The notes beneath the pieces are model-generated. The model was not told where the DNA came from and did not search any database. It worked only from the letters and a program-made list of their open reading frames with translations. From CAYVFC01 sp964450715 (GTDB taxonomy: Bacteria; Myxococcota_A; Polyangia; Polyangiales; JAFGIB01), in NCBI GenBank assembly GCA_964450715.1, contig CAYVFC010000042.1, positions 1 to 56,188 on the forward strand: 56,188 bases of DNA. The letters run 5' to 3'. The number at the start of each line of letters is the position of its first letter. The stretch's first letter is position 1. Below, one piece after another: positions 18,203 to 27,330 of this stretch. The translations under genes were made by a program, and so were the position numbers.

Positions 18203-18858
18203 GTCCGATCTCTTTTTTTCTGGACCCCACGCCCAGTGCATCGTCTGGGATATGAGCGTATGGGCGGCATAAAGGGCGACCCGGCGAAACCATTGTACAA
18301 TCTTCCGAACCGACTGGAAAGACATCATAAGAACGTGGCGTCCGAACCTCAAGCTCGTAGCGTAGTACCAACGCTGAACCTTTCGTTTCTGGCGATTACC
18401 GCGATCATGATGACGGCCGGGCTAACAGTAGACGCTTCAGACCAGGTCTGAGAAGTAAAGATTATATCTGCAGCGTCCATTTAGAAATGTCGGAAAGCGC
18501 CGGCCAAAGCCGGCATGGTGTTGGGGATGCAAGAGCCCTACAAGAAAGGAGTAGCGATCCATCTTGTTCTCCGAGTCATGCGCCTTCGGCCGCGAGGTTG
18601 GGGGCGAAGCGTTGACAGGGGTACGTGCAGGCCGGGTATTCAACCGCGAAACACTATTAATCGCAGAGGCCGACGCGTTTCGACATGCGCGGAAGGCAAC
18701 ATCGTTTCCGGCGTTATCGCGAGTCGAAAGCGGTTCTGCCGCGGTCGTAGACCCCGCGCATGTACGCACGCACCATGCACGGAAGCCGGGAGGCGTCGTG
18801 CTCGCCTCGGCAGAGGGTGCCGAGGCCGCAAGGGCAAGCCCGAAGGCGTAATCCCGAG
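18203..18858 (+). other. upstream region, probably including the 5' part of a group II intron
   Basis: No convincing protein gene is present. Since the reverse transcriptase frame that follows is of the group II intron type, the structured ribozyme domains I-III should lie here. GTGTTGGGG at 18519 is a possible 5' end (group II introns begin GUGYG), but the boundary is a guess. Several GC-rich inverted repeats occur near 18770-18850, before the ORF, as expected for domain IV. Confidence 0.35.
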
Positions 18859-19388
18859 ATGAACGAGCACGACGAGTCGAACAGCTCCGTAGTACCTGGG
18901 AAGCGGGCGAACAAGGCCGCGCGAGCGGCGGCGGAGTCCGTGGAGGGAAGGAAGCTGGCCAAGGGCAATCCGCGAGGGCAAAACGCGTTCCGGACTCAGC
19001 GCCGGAATGACGCGCCAAGTGCGCTTGAGCGGATACGCAAGGCAGCAGCCAGGGACAAGAAGCAACGGTTCACCGCGCTTTTGCACCATATCTACGACGT
19101 CGAGCGCCTGCGTGCGGCCTACCGGGCGCTGAATCCGGGGGCGGCAGCAGGAGTCGACGGAGTGGACTGGGAGCAATACGGTCAGCGGCTGGAGGACAAC
19201 CTCCGACAGCTGAGTGATCGACTCAAGCGTGGAGCGTACCGGGCAAGACCTGCACGACGAGTGCGGATCCCGAAGCCAGACGGACGCGAGCGATTGCTCG
19301 GGGTGCCGGCGCTGGAGGACAAGATGGTCCAGCGGGCTACGGCAGAAGTGCTCGAAGCAGTGTACGAGCAGGACTTTCTCGGAGTTGA
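18859..19388 (+). pseudogene. truncated group II intron reverse transcriptase/maturase
   Basis: The frame begins MNEHDESNSS and shows the N-terminal block of LtrA-type enzymes: FTALLHHIYDVERLRAAY, AAAGVDGVDWEQYG, LSDRLKRGAYRARPARRV, IPKPDGRERLLGVPALEDK and an ending YEQDFLG. It then breaks at about 19383, where intact relatives continue with FSYGFRPG and later the YADD active site. The missing part includes the whole catalytic palm, maturase and endonuclease regions, so the enzyme and probably the intron are dead. The dispersed repeat copy B begins exactly at the break. Confidence 0.85.
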
Positions 19389-19488
19389 AACATTAACCCC
19401 GCCCTCCGACAACTCCGCCGCCGTCTTTTCACCCTGGCTGTAAGGACGCCGCGGGAGGTCTTGACCCGGGGGCTATCTGTTAACCCCG
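19383..19488 (+). repeat. dispersed ~100-bp repeat, copy B
   Basis: It runs from GAAACATTAACCCCG to CTGTTAACCCCG and differs from copy C (25509) by about two substitutions and one extra base. The left edge cuts the reverse transcriptase codons and the right edge meets the first recognisable HtrA codons at about 19489. The element shows TTAACCCCG near both ends, in direct orientation. Confidence 0.88.
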
Positions 19489-19489
19489 C

Positions 19490-20227
19490 TCGACCTTCCC
19501 GGCCCGCGTGGTCGGTCTCAGCGCCGAGGACGACCTGGCCGTCCTGAAGATAGACGCGCCAAAGGAGAGGCTCCGCCCTATACCGGTCGGGCGCTCCAAG
19601 GACCTGCAGGTCGGGCAGTCGGTGTTCGCCATCGGCAACCCCTTCGGCCTGGACCAGACGCTCTCCAAGGGGGTGATCAGCGGGCTGGGCAGGGAGTTGC
19701 CCTCCAAGACCGGGGCCTACCTGGCCGGTTTGATCCAGACCGATGCCGCCATCAACCCGGGTAATTCCGGCGGGCCCCTGCTCGATAGCTCTGGGCGTTT
19801 GATCGGGGCAAACGCTGCCATCTTCAGCCCCACCGGGGCCTATGCCGGGATCGGGTTCGCCATCCCCGCGGACACGGTCAACCGGGTGGTCCCGCAGCTG
19901 ATCAGCCACGGTCGGGTGATCCGCCCCCGCATCGGCATCCGCATCGCCGACGATTCGCTGGCGCGCCGGCTCGGGATCGAGGGGGTGCTGGGCGTGGAGC
20001 GCGGTTCCCCGGCCGAGCGTGCGGGCGTCCAGGGAACGCTGCGCGCCCGCGGAGGCACCGTCGTGCTCGGCGACCGCATCGTGGGCATGGACAGCAAGCG
20101 CGTCCGCAACAGCGGCGACCTGTTCCGGATGCTGGAGCTTCACCAGCCCGGCGACACGGTGGTGCTCAACCTGGTGCGCGAGGGAGCCAAGGCCGAGGTC
20201 AAGGTCACGCTGGCGCCGGGCTCCTAG
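19490..20227 (+). pseudogene. HtrA/DegP-like protease lacking its N-terminal half
   Basis: Homology starts abruptly at STFPARVVGLSAEDDLAVLKID just after repeat copy B; the first usable start is the GTG at 19508. The catalytic Asp (DLAVLKID) and Ser (INPGNSGGPLLD) are present, and one PDZ domain follows (GVLGVERGSPAERAGV, LVREGAKAEVKV). The signal peptide and the strand with the catalytic His are missing, so no triad can form. Intact relatives are periplasmic serine proteases for envelope quality control. This is a truncated, presumably inactive copy. Confidence 0.85.
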
Positions 20228-20537
20228 GGGTCGGAGTTAAGAAGTTAACCTCAATGTAGCAAAAAACGTCGAGCAGAAACGCCCGAGAGTGCGTGAGATG
20301 CGCGCGCGCGGAGGTTATTCTGGGCCGCAGCATAGTCCACCCTATGTGAGGTCCAGAAGAACCGAGCACGCGCGCAGATCGCGTGCTCTCGGGCGAGCGC
20401 AAGCGGTTTTATGCCGACGTTTGTTTGCAACATTGAGGTTAACTTTTTCCCGCTCGTCACCTGGCGGAAATACTCAAGTAGGTTTCTACCGTTTCGGTCG
20501 GATGAAAACGAAAAGTTAACTCCTTGACTCCGACCCC
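20227..20537. repeat. nested inverted-repeat (REP/MITE-like) element
   Basis: The outer ends are 23-bp inverted repeats with two mismatches: GGGGTCGGAGTTAAG at 20227 and the complement of CTTGACTCCGACCCC ending at 20537. Inside, AAGTTAACCTCAATG at 20242 pairs with CATTGAGGTTAACTT at 20431-20445. CGCCCGAGAG (about 20281) pairs with CTCTCGGGCG (about 20389). The inner 204 bp would fold into one long hairpin. It sits between the 3' ends of the HtrA remnant and the phosphatase gene. The GACTCCGACCCC end resembles elements mobilised by Y1 (REP-associated) transposases; that link is from memory. Confidence 0.8.
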
Positions 20538-20550
20538 TTTCACTCGCCTT

Positions 20551-22104
20551 CTACATGCCCGCGTCGCGCATGCCTGCTTCGTAAAGGCCAAGAGCTCGGG
20601 TCATCAGGCGAAAGATATGGGTGTTTTCTTCGACGTCGGACAGGTCGACTCCCGCACCCTGGGCGAACACGTCCACGGGCAGCGCCGAATGGCTATCGCC
20701 CACCGAACAGGTGGCATCGACCACCGTGCCCTTGCCGGTTTGGCTCCTGTCGATGATGAGGCCGCAGGTTTCGTGGTCCGCCGCGACGATGATCAGCGTT
20801 CGGTTCGGGTCCTCTTGCTCGTCGACCCAGTCCAGGACGAGCTCGACGGTTTCATCGAGCTCGGCCACCGCCGACACGAGATACGGCATCAGCGCGTCGG
20901 CATGCCGCTTACTGCTGCCCATGACGTGCGATAGCTCGTCGGTGTGCTCGGTCTCGACGACCAGTATGAAGCCGGTGCCACGCCCCTCCAGCTCGTCCAG
21001 CGCCCACTGCGTCATCTGCGGCAGCGTCGGATCGCTCTGTGAGCCGTCACGGGCCAGCGGGGGCGTGAGCAGCTTCTGCGTATAGCTCACCAGCGCCCGG
21101 TTCAAGAAGACCTCGTCCGTGTTCTCGACCACCACGGGTTCCTCGGTATCGTCGGCATCCACCTCGCCATCATCGGAGGAAGCGTCAAATCCCCCGTTCG
21201 TCTCGAGCATGCCGCCGTCCATCTCCAGCAGGCTGCCGTCCGTCTCCAGCACGCTGGCGTCCGTCCCGAGCATGCTGCCGTCCATCTCGAGCCCGCCGCC
21301 CTCCATCTCGAGCGTGCCGCCCTCCATCTCGAGCGTGCCGCCCTCCACCACAACCGTGCCCGCATCCGTTTCCACTGCGCCCGAATCCGTCGCGGGCGAG
21401 CCCGCTTCCATCGGCGGAGGCTCGCACCCGGCCGGCTCGACACGCGTGCTCGCCTCCACCCCGGGCAGCGGCACGACCGAGCCCTCGAACAGGCCGAGGG
21501 TAACCCTGTCGGTCGTATGAGGGAGCGCGTTCATGGAGTCGGCGTCCACGACGATCCGGAACCCGTTGTCCTCCGCGGTCGCAATGCACGCCCTTGACCA
21601 GTTGACGCCCCCTCCGAGCATGACATCCGGCCCGCCCGGCATGACCATCTGCTCGATGATCTCACTCGACGAAAACCGCAACGGCGTATGGGCGACGAAA
21701 GCGGAGGGCGTCGCGGAGTCGATGGCGTCGGTGGTGACAAGGCCGGTCGCCATGCCCAGGTCCCTGGCGTGGTCGAAAATGGTGCGAAGCTCTCGACCGT
21801 CGTGAGTCATGGAAACGGCGTAATTGTTGACCAGTTGCCCGGTGGCGATGGCGCTCGCGCTGGCTGCAGAGTCGGTGACCACGGCATTAAGCGAAGAGGT
21901 GATCATCCTGGCGTGCTCGGCGAGCCCCTCGAAGGTCAACTTCGCGGCGCCCTTGCGGTAGATGCGCCCCGCCTCCACGTGGGCCGGTCCCATACCGTCT
22001 CCGATGATGAGGATGATGTTGTCCGCCGGGCGTTCGGGATCCGGATCGTCATTGGAACAGGACGCGGTCAGCAGGAGGGCGAGTGCAACGAAAACGAGCA
22101 TCAT
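20551..22104 (-). CDS. alkaline phosphatase lipoprotein with repeat insertion
   Basis: About 517 residues from the ATG at 22104 (an upstream TTG at 22134 is possible). A lipoprotein signal (LLLTASC) is followed by ILIIGDGMG with the metal Asp and by TDSAASASA with the nucleophile Ser near 79. The other metal blocks are VETEHTDELSH, AADHETCGL and GDSHSALPV. The family hydrolyses phosphate monoesters outside the cytoplasm. Residues about 250-305 are eight heptapeptide repeats inside the catalytic domain. It lies 19 bp after the AraC gene on the same strand, so that regulator probably shares its transcript. Confidence 0.92.
   Translation of the reverse strand: MMLVFVALALLLTASCSNDDPDPERPADNIILIIGDGMGPAHVEAGRIYRKGAAKLTFEGLAEHARMITSSLNAVVTDSAASASAIATGQLVNNYAVSMTHDGRELRTIFDHARDLGMATGLVTTDAIDSATPSAFVAHTPLRFSSSEIIEQMVMPGGPDVMLGGGVNWSRACIATAEDNGFRIVVDADSMNALPHTTDRVTLGLFEGSVVPLPGVEASTRVEPAGCEPPPMEAGSPATDSGAVETDAGTVVVEGGTLEMEGGTLEMEGGGLEMDGSMLGTDASVLETDGSLLEMDGGMLETNGGFDASSDDGEVDADDTEEPVVVENTDEVFLNRALVSYTQKLLTPPLARDGSQSDPTLPQMTQWALDELEGRGTGFILVVETEHTDELSHVMGSSKRHADALMPYLVSAVAELDETVELVLDWVDEQEDPNRTLIIVAADHETCGLIIDRSQTGKGTVVDATCSVGDSHSALPVDVFAQGAGVDLSDVEENTHIFRLMTRALGLYEAGMRDAGM
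21190..21357 (-). repeat. 21-bp minisatellite, eight heptapeptide repeats
   Basis: Eight in-frame 7-codon units encode TVVVEGG, TLEMEGG (twice, with identical DNA), GLEMDGS, MLGTDAS, VLETDGS, LLEMDGG and MLETNGG. The 21-bp period keeps the frame when copies are gained or lost. It lies in the middle of the alkaline phosphatase gene, in an acidic, Gly-rich surface insertion. Confidence 0.9.
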
Positions 22105-22123
22105 GGCGGACGGCCGATTATTC

Positions 22124-23158
22124 CTATAGTTCAACAGGCGCCGAGGCGCAAAACGCGGCCGGTCGCCTCGTTTGCGCGACCTTCCTCCGGAAAGACGCGG
22201 GCGGCTCGCCGACGATCCGCTTGAACGCCGCGGAAAACGAGAAGGCGTTCGCGTAGCCCACCTGCTCGGCGATGATTCCGAGCGGTCTGGCGCTTCCGGT
22301 CAGGAGGCGGCACGCCTCCTCCATGCGCAGAGCCTCCACTACCCGGGCCGGGGAGGTACCGTGCCTGCGCCCTACCATGCGGTAGAGGGTGGTGCGGGAG
22401 ACGCCCAAAGTCGTGGCGAGCTGGCCGGTGTCCCAGGCAAGCCCGGGGCGCTCCCGGACCGCCGCCCAGAGGCTCGCCAGCGCCATCTCGTCGTCCCGGG
22501 GCTGCTGCGCTTCCAGGTCCGCCAGCATCCGCTCCACCTGGCGTTTCAGGATCAAGGCGTAAAACCGTAGCGCGTCGGGTTGCATGACCTGCACCCGCTC
22601 CTCCTGGTCAGCCGGACCGAGTCGGTCCGCGTATTGCGAGAGCGCGCGCTGCAGAGGGGAGGCGCCGTTCAGCCCGGGAAGTTGCCCGTGGCCGCTAGCC
22701 TCGCCCAGCTCCTGCTCCGCCAGCATCCCCTCTACGGGCGCCACCAGGCTTCGCAACCATTGACGCGCTAAGGTGTGAACGCCGCAATCGCGTAGGCGGC
22801 GCCAGCGCTCCCTGTCCAGCCGGACCGCCAGGAACTTCCAGCGGCCGCCCGCTGCCGCGTAGCGCCGGGCAATGCCCGCGGGCGCTAGCACGAGATCGCC
22901 GCGCTCGAGCGTCATGCTTCGGTCCTGCACCTCGAGGGTCCCGGCCCCCTCCACGGTTCCGAGCACCAGGTGGTCGGCGGCCGGATCCCGCTGTTCAAAA
23001 CCGGGCGCCACCTCGCGGATACCGACGGCGCTCACCCCCGCGCTCCGCAGGGAGCGGGTGCGAGCGTCGCCGAGCGGAAGAGGCCACTCTCGACCGTCAG
23101 GGGGAATCCGCTCGACGTTACTCCGAGCGAAACGTTCGTGCGACATCTCGATGGACAT
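22124..23158 (-). CDS. AraC-family transcription regulator
   Basis: The 344-residue protein has an N-terminal cupin-like sensor (LEVQDRSMTLERGDLVLAPAG) and a C-terminal double helix-turn-helix: LATTLGVSRTTLYRMV, then LGIIAEQVGYANAFSFSAAF with the usual FKRIVGEPPASFR ending. AGGAG precedes the ATG. It is 19 bp upstream of the phosphatase gene on the same strand and is the obvious candidate to control it, perhaps in response to a small ligand bound by the cupin. Target and ligand are inferred. Confidence 0.9.
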   Translation of the reverse strand: MSIEMSHERFARSNVERIPPDGREWPLPLGDARTRSLRSAGVSAVGIREVAPGFEQRDPAADHLVLGTVEGAGTLEVQDRSMTLERGDLVLAPAGIARRYAAAGGRWKFLAVRLDRERWRRLRDCGVHTLARQWLRSLVAPVEGMLAEQELGEASGHGQLPGLNGASPLQRALSQYADRLGPADQEERVQVMQPDALRFYALILKRQVERMLADLEAQQPRDDEMALASLWAAVRERPGLAWDTGQLATTLGVSRTTLYRMVGRRHGTSPARVVEALRMEEACRLLTGSARPLGIIAEQVGYANAFSFSAAFKRIVGEPPASFRRKVAQTRRPAAFCASAPVEL

Positions 23159-23313
23159 ACTTCAACTCCTGCGACACAGCTCGCCGGTGAGATCCGGCGC
23201 CATCCATGGCTAATCGCACGAAAGCGGCGCAGGAGGCTTATCTTCCGTTGCCGGAAAGTTATCATTTCTTGCTGTGGGAGGACTTTCCCTGCCAAAGATT
23301 CACGAAATTGTCG

Positions 23314-24099
23314 CTAACCTTGAGACCGAAAATAGTCTTGAGGCGCGCATCCCATGAACCGGGCAAACACGCGGTAGAACTGAGGATAGCTGCCAAAACC
23401 CGCTTCCAGAGCGGCCTGGAGCATGTTGATGCGTTGTCCCTGACCATAGACCCGCAGGAATCGTTCGAGGCGTTGATGATTGCGAAACTGAACGAAAGTC
23501 ATACCGATATGCCGGCGAAAGAGTCGACTCAACTGCGACTTGGACAGGCCCACGTCGCCGATCACGTCCGCCAGTGGTGTGCTCAGGTCCCCTTCTTGCA
23601 GGGCTTGAAAAGCGCGTACCACGGCCGGATGCAATTCCGTATCGACCTCTGATTCTCCAGCGGACAGGAATATGTCCCAGGCCGTGAGCAACAAATAGCC
23701 AAGTCCCGCATCGAAACGCTTGCCAGAACCCCGGGAGGCCAGAACACTCTCCAGCAGTTGCTCCAGCGACCTGACGGCCTGACGATCGGGCTTGCGACAG
23801 AAATAGCCCGGCGGATTGCCCTGGCGAAGTACGCCGCGTTCCTTGCCCTGGGCATAGCGCCTGACGAGACCGGGGCTGAACTTCACCAACCACAGGGCTA
23901 AGTCGTCAGAGGCGTCCGTCACGAGGTGCGGCTGCTTCGGGAAGAGCCAGGCGATGTGCCCCGGACCGATGGAATACTTCCGGTTGCCCAGCACGTATTT
24001 CCCGCTGCCCCGGATGGTCAGGATGAACTCGAGCTCGGGATGGACGTGCGGCGCCTGCAAATACAGCAGGTTATAGATTTTATGGATCCGCCCTTCCAT
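23314..24099 (-). CDS. AraC-family transcription regulator (second)
   Basis: The 261-residue protein has a cupin sensor at the start (HVHPELEFILTIRGSGKYVLG, IGPGHIAWLFPKQPH) and an AraC DNA-binding domain (LADVIGDVGLSKSQLSRLFRR, then ALEAGFGSYPQFYRVFARFMG, PQDYF). AGGTGAAG precedes the ATG. GC content and codon use look lower than in the neighbours, so it may have been acquired separately. It faces away from the GDSL lipoprotein gene, 246 bp apart, and could regulate it across the shared promoter region. The target is unknown. Confidence 0.88.
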   Translation of the reverse strand: MEGRIHKIYNLLYLQAPHVHPELEFILTIRGSGKYVLGNRKYSIGPGHIAWLFPKQPHLVTDASDDLALWLVKFSPGLVRRYAQGKERGVLRQGNPPGYFCRKPDRQAVRSLEQLLESVLASRGSGKRFDAGLGYLLLTAWDIFLSAGESEVDTELHPAVVRAFQALQEGDLSTPLADVIGDVGLSKSQLSRLFRRHIGMTFVQFRNHQRLERFLRVYGQGQRINMLQAALEAGFGSYPQFYRVFARFMGCAPQDYFRSQG

Positions 24100-24345
24100 G
24101 GCTTCACCTGTAAAACCGGAGACGGGCTCGTCAGCAAAAAATGAAATAATGAGGCATCTTTATGCAATGAAAACCGGCCATTATGAGGCTAAATGATAAT
24201 ATAGAAACAGACAAGAACCTTCCGCGGAGTCAGATACGGAAGCGTCACGATTCACTGGTAAGCGCGATTTGTCGAGAACGCAGCTCGAGGACGCCGGGCG
24301 ACCGGGTGCGCCGCGCCCTTGTAGCCGGAGACCGGAGGCAGTGCG

Positions 24346-25425
24346 ATGAAGAACAGGCCGGGATTTCTGCTCATTGGTCTGGGATTACTGGGTGCTATCG
24401 GTTGCATGACCGATGACGAGGGTGTCTGGGAAAACGCCGGGACGGGCGTCGCGGCCAGCGAGTACTCCGGAGGAGGGGTCGCCGGGATGGCCGGAAACTT
24501 CGGCGGAATCGCCGGAATCGGTGGAACCGGCGGTTCATTCGAGACCGAGACCGGAGGGTTCGAGGCCGGGGCCGCGGGTTCGGTCGCCGAGATCGCAAGC
24601 CCGGTCGCCGAGGCGGGAACCCCGGAGGCCGGAACGGGCGGCGAGGTCTTGCCGGGGCCCGGCGGCGTCGAGGCCGGAACCGGAGGGGGCGAAGCCGGCA
24701 CGGGCGGCGATACCGACATGCCGCGGTGTATGCAGCGCCCCAGCCAGGTCGTGTTTTTCGGCGATTCCTACATGACCATGTATCCCGACACCACGGTATC
24801 GCCCATGGTGGCGGCCCTGGCCCAGGCCGACGGAGCGCTGGGGCCCGGTCAGGCCTACCGCGACTACTCGTTTCCGGGCACCTCCATGGGAACCGGCGAG
24901 ATTCCCGGCCAGGCGACCCGGGCACTGCAGGAAGACCCCGATATCATCCTGGTGGCCATGTCCGGGGGCGGCAATGACGTGCTGATAGGCGCCCGGCAGT
25001 GCCTGGAACCGGGCTCTTCCTCGGACCCGGGTTGCCAGGGCGTCATCCAGAATGCGATCAGCAAGGCGGAGGGAATGTTCGATGCCCTGGTAGCCGCCGG
25101 CGTACCCGATATAATATACTTCTTCTATCCTCACATCCCCCCCACGGCCCTGTTGACCGGAACGGCGCCCAACGAGATCCTGGACTACGCCTATCCGCTG
25201 GTACGGGAACACTGCGAGGGCGCCGAGCAGAGGTATGGCGGGGCGATCCAGTGCCACTTCATCGATCTGCGCCTGCTCTTCGGCGATACCTACCAGTACG
25301 TTAACCCGATTGAAGGCATCCATCCGACGCCCGCGGGCGCTCAGATGATCGCCAACGAGATCTACGGGATCATGAAGGCCAGCTGCCTCGGGCAGCCCGC
25401 GTCAAAGGGTTGCTGCGCACCCTAG
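24346..25425 (+). CDS. SGNH/GDSL-hydrolase lipoprotein
   Basis: The 359-residue product has a lipoprotein signal (LLGAIGC) and a Gly/Ala/Glu-rich linker of about 105 residues, then a GDSL hydrolase. Block I is VVFFGDSYM with the nucleophile Ser near 140, block III is GGGND, and block V is GIHPTPAGA with the catalytic Asp/His region replaced by xxHP. Such enzymes are esterases or lipases, some acting on acetylated polysaccharides; the substrate here is unknown. A GGAGGC site lies 7 bp before the ATG. It is probably anchored on the outer envelope by its lipid. Confidence 0.87.
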   Translation: MKNRPGFLLIGLGLLGAIGCMTDDEGVWENAGTGVAASEYSGGGVAGMAGNFGGIAGIGGTGGSFETETGGFEAGAAGSVAEIASPVAEAGTPEAGTGGEVLPGPGGVEAGTGGGEAGTGGDTDMPRCMQRPSQVVFFGDSYMTMYPDTTVSPMVAALAQADGALGPGQAYRDYSFPGTSMGTGEIPGQATRALQEDPDIILVAMSGGGNDVLIGARQCLEPGSSSDPGCQGVIQNAISKAEGMFDALVAAGVPDIIYFFYPHIPPTALLTGTAPNEILDYAYPLVREHCEGAEQRYGGAIQCHFIDLRLLFGDTYQYVNPIEGIHPTPAGAQMIANEIYGIMKASCLGQPASKGCCAP

Positions 25426-25829
25426 AAGTGGTTTCAAAACTCCGGACCGAGTATTTCGGAGCGCGGCGGTGGTCTCTATCTGACCGACGAATGCTCGGGG
25501 TACTTCGAGTTAATATGAAACATTAACCCCGCCCTCCGACAACTCCGCCGCCGTCTTTTTACCCTGGCTGCAAGGACGCCGCGGGAGGTCTTGACCCGGG
25601 GGCTATCTGTTAAGCCCCGGACACGAGCTCCGCGCCCGCCCGGCACGTCGAAGGCAACCAACTCCTGGCCGACCACGGCAGCCCCGTGGCGATGCATGGC
25701 GTGCACTCCACTGCCGAGCGCGCCGAGCAGGGCAGCGCGTACGATATCGTATGAAATAGAGACTAAATCGTATCCACTCCGCAGCGCTGCCGTTGTATTT
25801 TTTGGACTGCTCGTATTCGTCGGAGAGAC
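25426..25829. other. intergenic region with repeat copy C
   Basis: Apart from the dispersed repeat (25509-25620) there are only protein-like scraps. On the plus strand up to 25515 a frame reads GLYLTDECSGYFEL. On the minus strand at 25620-25760 a frame reads RAALLGALGSGVHAMHRHG. Each ends at the repeat, so they may be stubs of genes cut at this site, but I recognise neither. Confidence 0.4.
25509..25620 (+). repeat. dispersed ~100-bp repeat, copy C
   Basis: The most complete copy, GTTAATATGAAACATTAACC to CTGTTAAGCCCCGG. It is nearly identical to copy B and in the same orientation, so B and C bracket 6 kb in direct orientation. Confidence 0.88.
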
Positions 25830-27200
25830 ATGCTGGCCGTTCAATTGAAGCAACCATCGGGTGGATATGCGAAGCAAATCGCTCGGTGGTTGTTCACGGC
25901 GCTGGCACTGGCGGCCGCTTCCGGGTGCGAGGTAAGCCAGGAGCTCCGGAACCCCGCACAGGGCACGACGAACGATCCCGTCGGAATCGACGTTGCCGGA
26001 AACCAGGGTGTCGCTGCTCATCAGGGCATTTCCGGTACGGGTGATTTCTCGGCCGGCGTCGGCGGTACCGGTAGTTCCTCGGCCGGCGTCGGCAATGCGA
26101 CAGGTGGAACGGGTGGAACGAGCGGTACGGGCGGATCCTCTGCCGGATTCGGTGGCTCGACGGGCGGAACGGGCGGTAACGCGGCGGGCGCCGGCGGCAG
26201 CCTCTACCCGATGGACGGAGGGCTCGGCGACGGCGGCCCGGGAGGCTTCGCCGGCGGTGGCGGTACGGCCGGCAGCGGCGGAGGCGTATCCTGTACGCTC
26301 GATCCCTACGCCGCGGTGAACTGGTCGACCTGGGAACAGTACAAGGCGAACTTCCACACCCACACCACCAACAGCGACGGAGATTCCAGCCCCTCTGGCG
26401 TCATCGATGAATACCACTCCGCGGGGTACTCCATTCTGGCCATTACCGAACACGACGCGATCACCTGGCCCTGGACCGACTACGGGCGGGATCCCTCGAG
26501 CCTCGGCATGATCGCGGTTAGAGGCGTCGAATACTCCGCCACTCACCACGTCAACGCCTTTTACGACTTCACGACTTCCGGCGGTAGCCTCGAGGTCGGC
26601 ATCCCCCACATTCAATCGAGCGGCGGCCTCTGCCAGATCAACCATCCCGGCCGTTACGCCTTACCTTCGGGCTGGTCCTGGTATATCCCCTGGTTCCGGG
26701 ACTATCCCGCCTGTGTAGGGCTCGAGGTCTTCAACCAGAACGACCGATACCCCGCAGATCGTGCCCTGTGGGACAACGTCAACCAGAACATGTTCGAATC
26801 GTACGACAAGCTCGTCTGGGGATTCGCCAATGACGACAAGCACGGAGACGAGCATCTCTACCGGGGCTTTCAGTTCATGCTCATGCCCTCCCTCACGGAA
26901 GACAACTTGAAGACGAGCCAGACGACCGGCGCCTTCTACTTCTGTCACGAACCAGGCGGCTCCGGAGATGCTCTGGTACCGCGCATCAGCGAGATCTCGG
27001 TGGACCACGCCGCCAAACAGATCACGATCACCGCCACCGATCACAGCTCGATCACCTGGGTCGGACCGGGAACGACCACGGTCGGAACCGGCACCACCTT
27101 CGACTATTCCGGCTACCTCAACCGGCCATTTGTCCGAGCCGTTCTGCAAGGCAGCAAGGGCGATTGCTATACGCAACCCTTCGGAATGAAGACGAACTGA
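25830..27200 (+). CDS. PHP-domain phosphoesterase lipoprotein
   Basis: The 456-residue product has an N-terminal lipoprotein signal (LALAAASGC) and a linker rich in GTGG/SAG units to about residue 150. A PHP metallo-domain follows: NFHTHTTNSDGDSSP (metal His near 176 and 178), ILAITEHDAITW, RGVEYSATHHVNAF and NHPGR. The C-terminal domain of about 110 residues (ISEISVDHAAKQITI) looks like a beta-sandwich. PHP proteins hydrolyse phosphoesters with a metal cluster; secreted lipoprotein members have unknown substrates. GGAGAGAC precedes the ATG. A terminator lies 230 bp downstream. Confidence 0.85.
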   Translation: MLAVQLKQPSGGYAKQIARWLFTALALAAASGCEVSQELRNPAQGTTNDPVGIDVAGNQGVAAHQGISGTGDFSAGVGGTGSSSAGVGNATGGTGGTSGTGGSSAGFGGSTGGTGGNAAGAGGSLYPMDGGLGDGGPGGFAGGGGTAGSGGGVSCTLDPYAAVNWSTWEQYKANFHTHTTNSDGDSSPSGVIDEYHSAGYSILAITEHDAITWPWTDYGRDPSSLGMIAVRGVEYSATHHVNAFYDFTTSGGSLEVGIPHIQSSGGLCQINHPGRYALPSGWSWYIPWFRDYPACVGLEVFNQNDRYPADRALWDNVNQNMFESYDKLVWGFANDDKHGDEHLYRGFQFMLMPSLTEDNLKTSQTTGAFYFCHEPGGSGDALVPRISEISVDHAAKQITITATDHSSITWVGPGTTTVGTGTTFDYSGYLNRPFVRAVLQGSKGDCYTQPFGMKTN

Positions 27201-27224
27201 CCCCTTGGACGAGCGACCCCCGAG

Positions 27225-27274
27225 GAAGGCGAGACGCGGGAGGGTGTGAACAGAAGGCTGTCTGGTTACCCCGG
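27225..27274 (+). repeat. dispersed repeat, diverged partial copy F
   Basis: The stretch AAGGCGAGACGCGGGAGG followed by CTGTCTGGTTACCCCGG aligns with the right half of the consensus (AAGGACGCCGCGGGAGG ... CTATCTGTTAACCCCGG). The left half is absent. Similarity is weaker than for copies A-C. Confidence 0.5.
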
Positions 27275-27330
27275 CGCGCGATAATCGGTTCAGGAAGGCC
27301 GGAATTGCCGGTAAAACCGGCCAAAGTGGC

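Noticed and set aside
18437..19018. Minus-strand frames over the intron region
   Set aside because: They have no domain and lie opposite the clear reverse transcriptase frame and intron DNA.
21190..21357. Possible CRISPR-like array
   Set aside because: The 21-bp units are contiguous without spacers, in frame, and encode heptapeptides.
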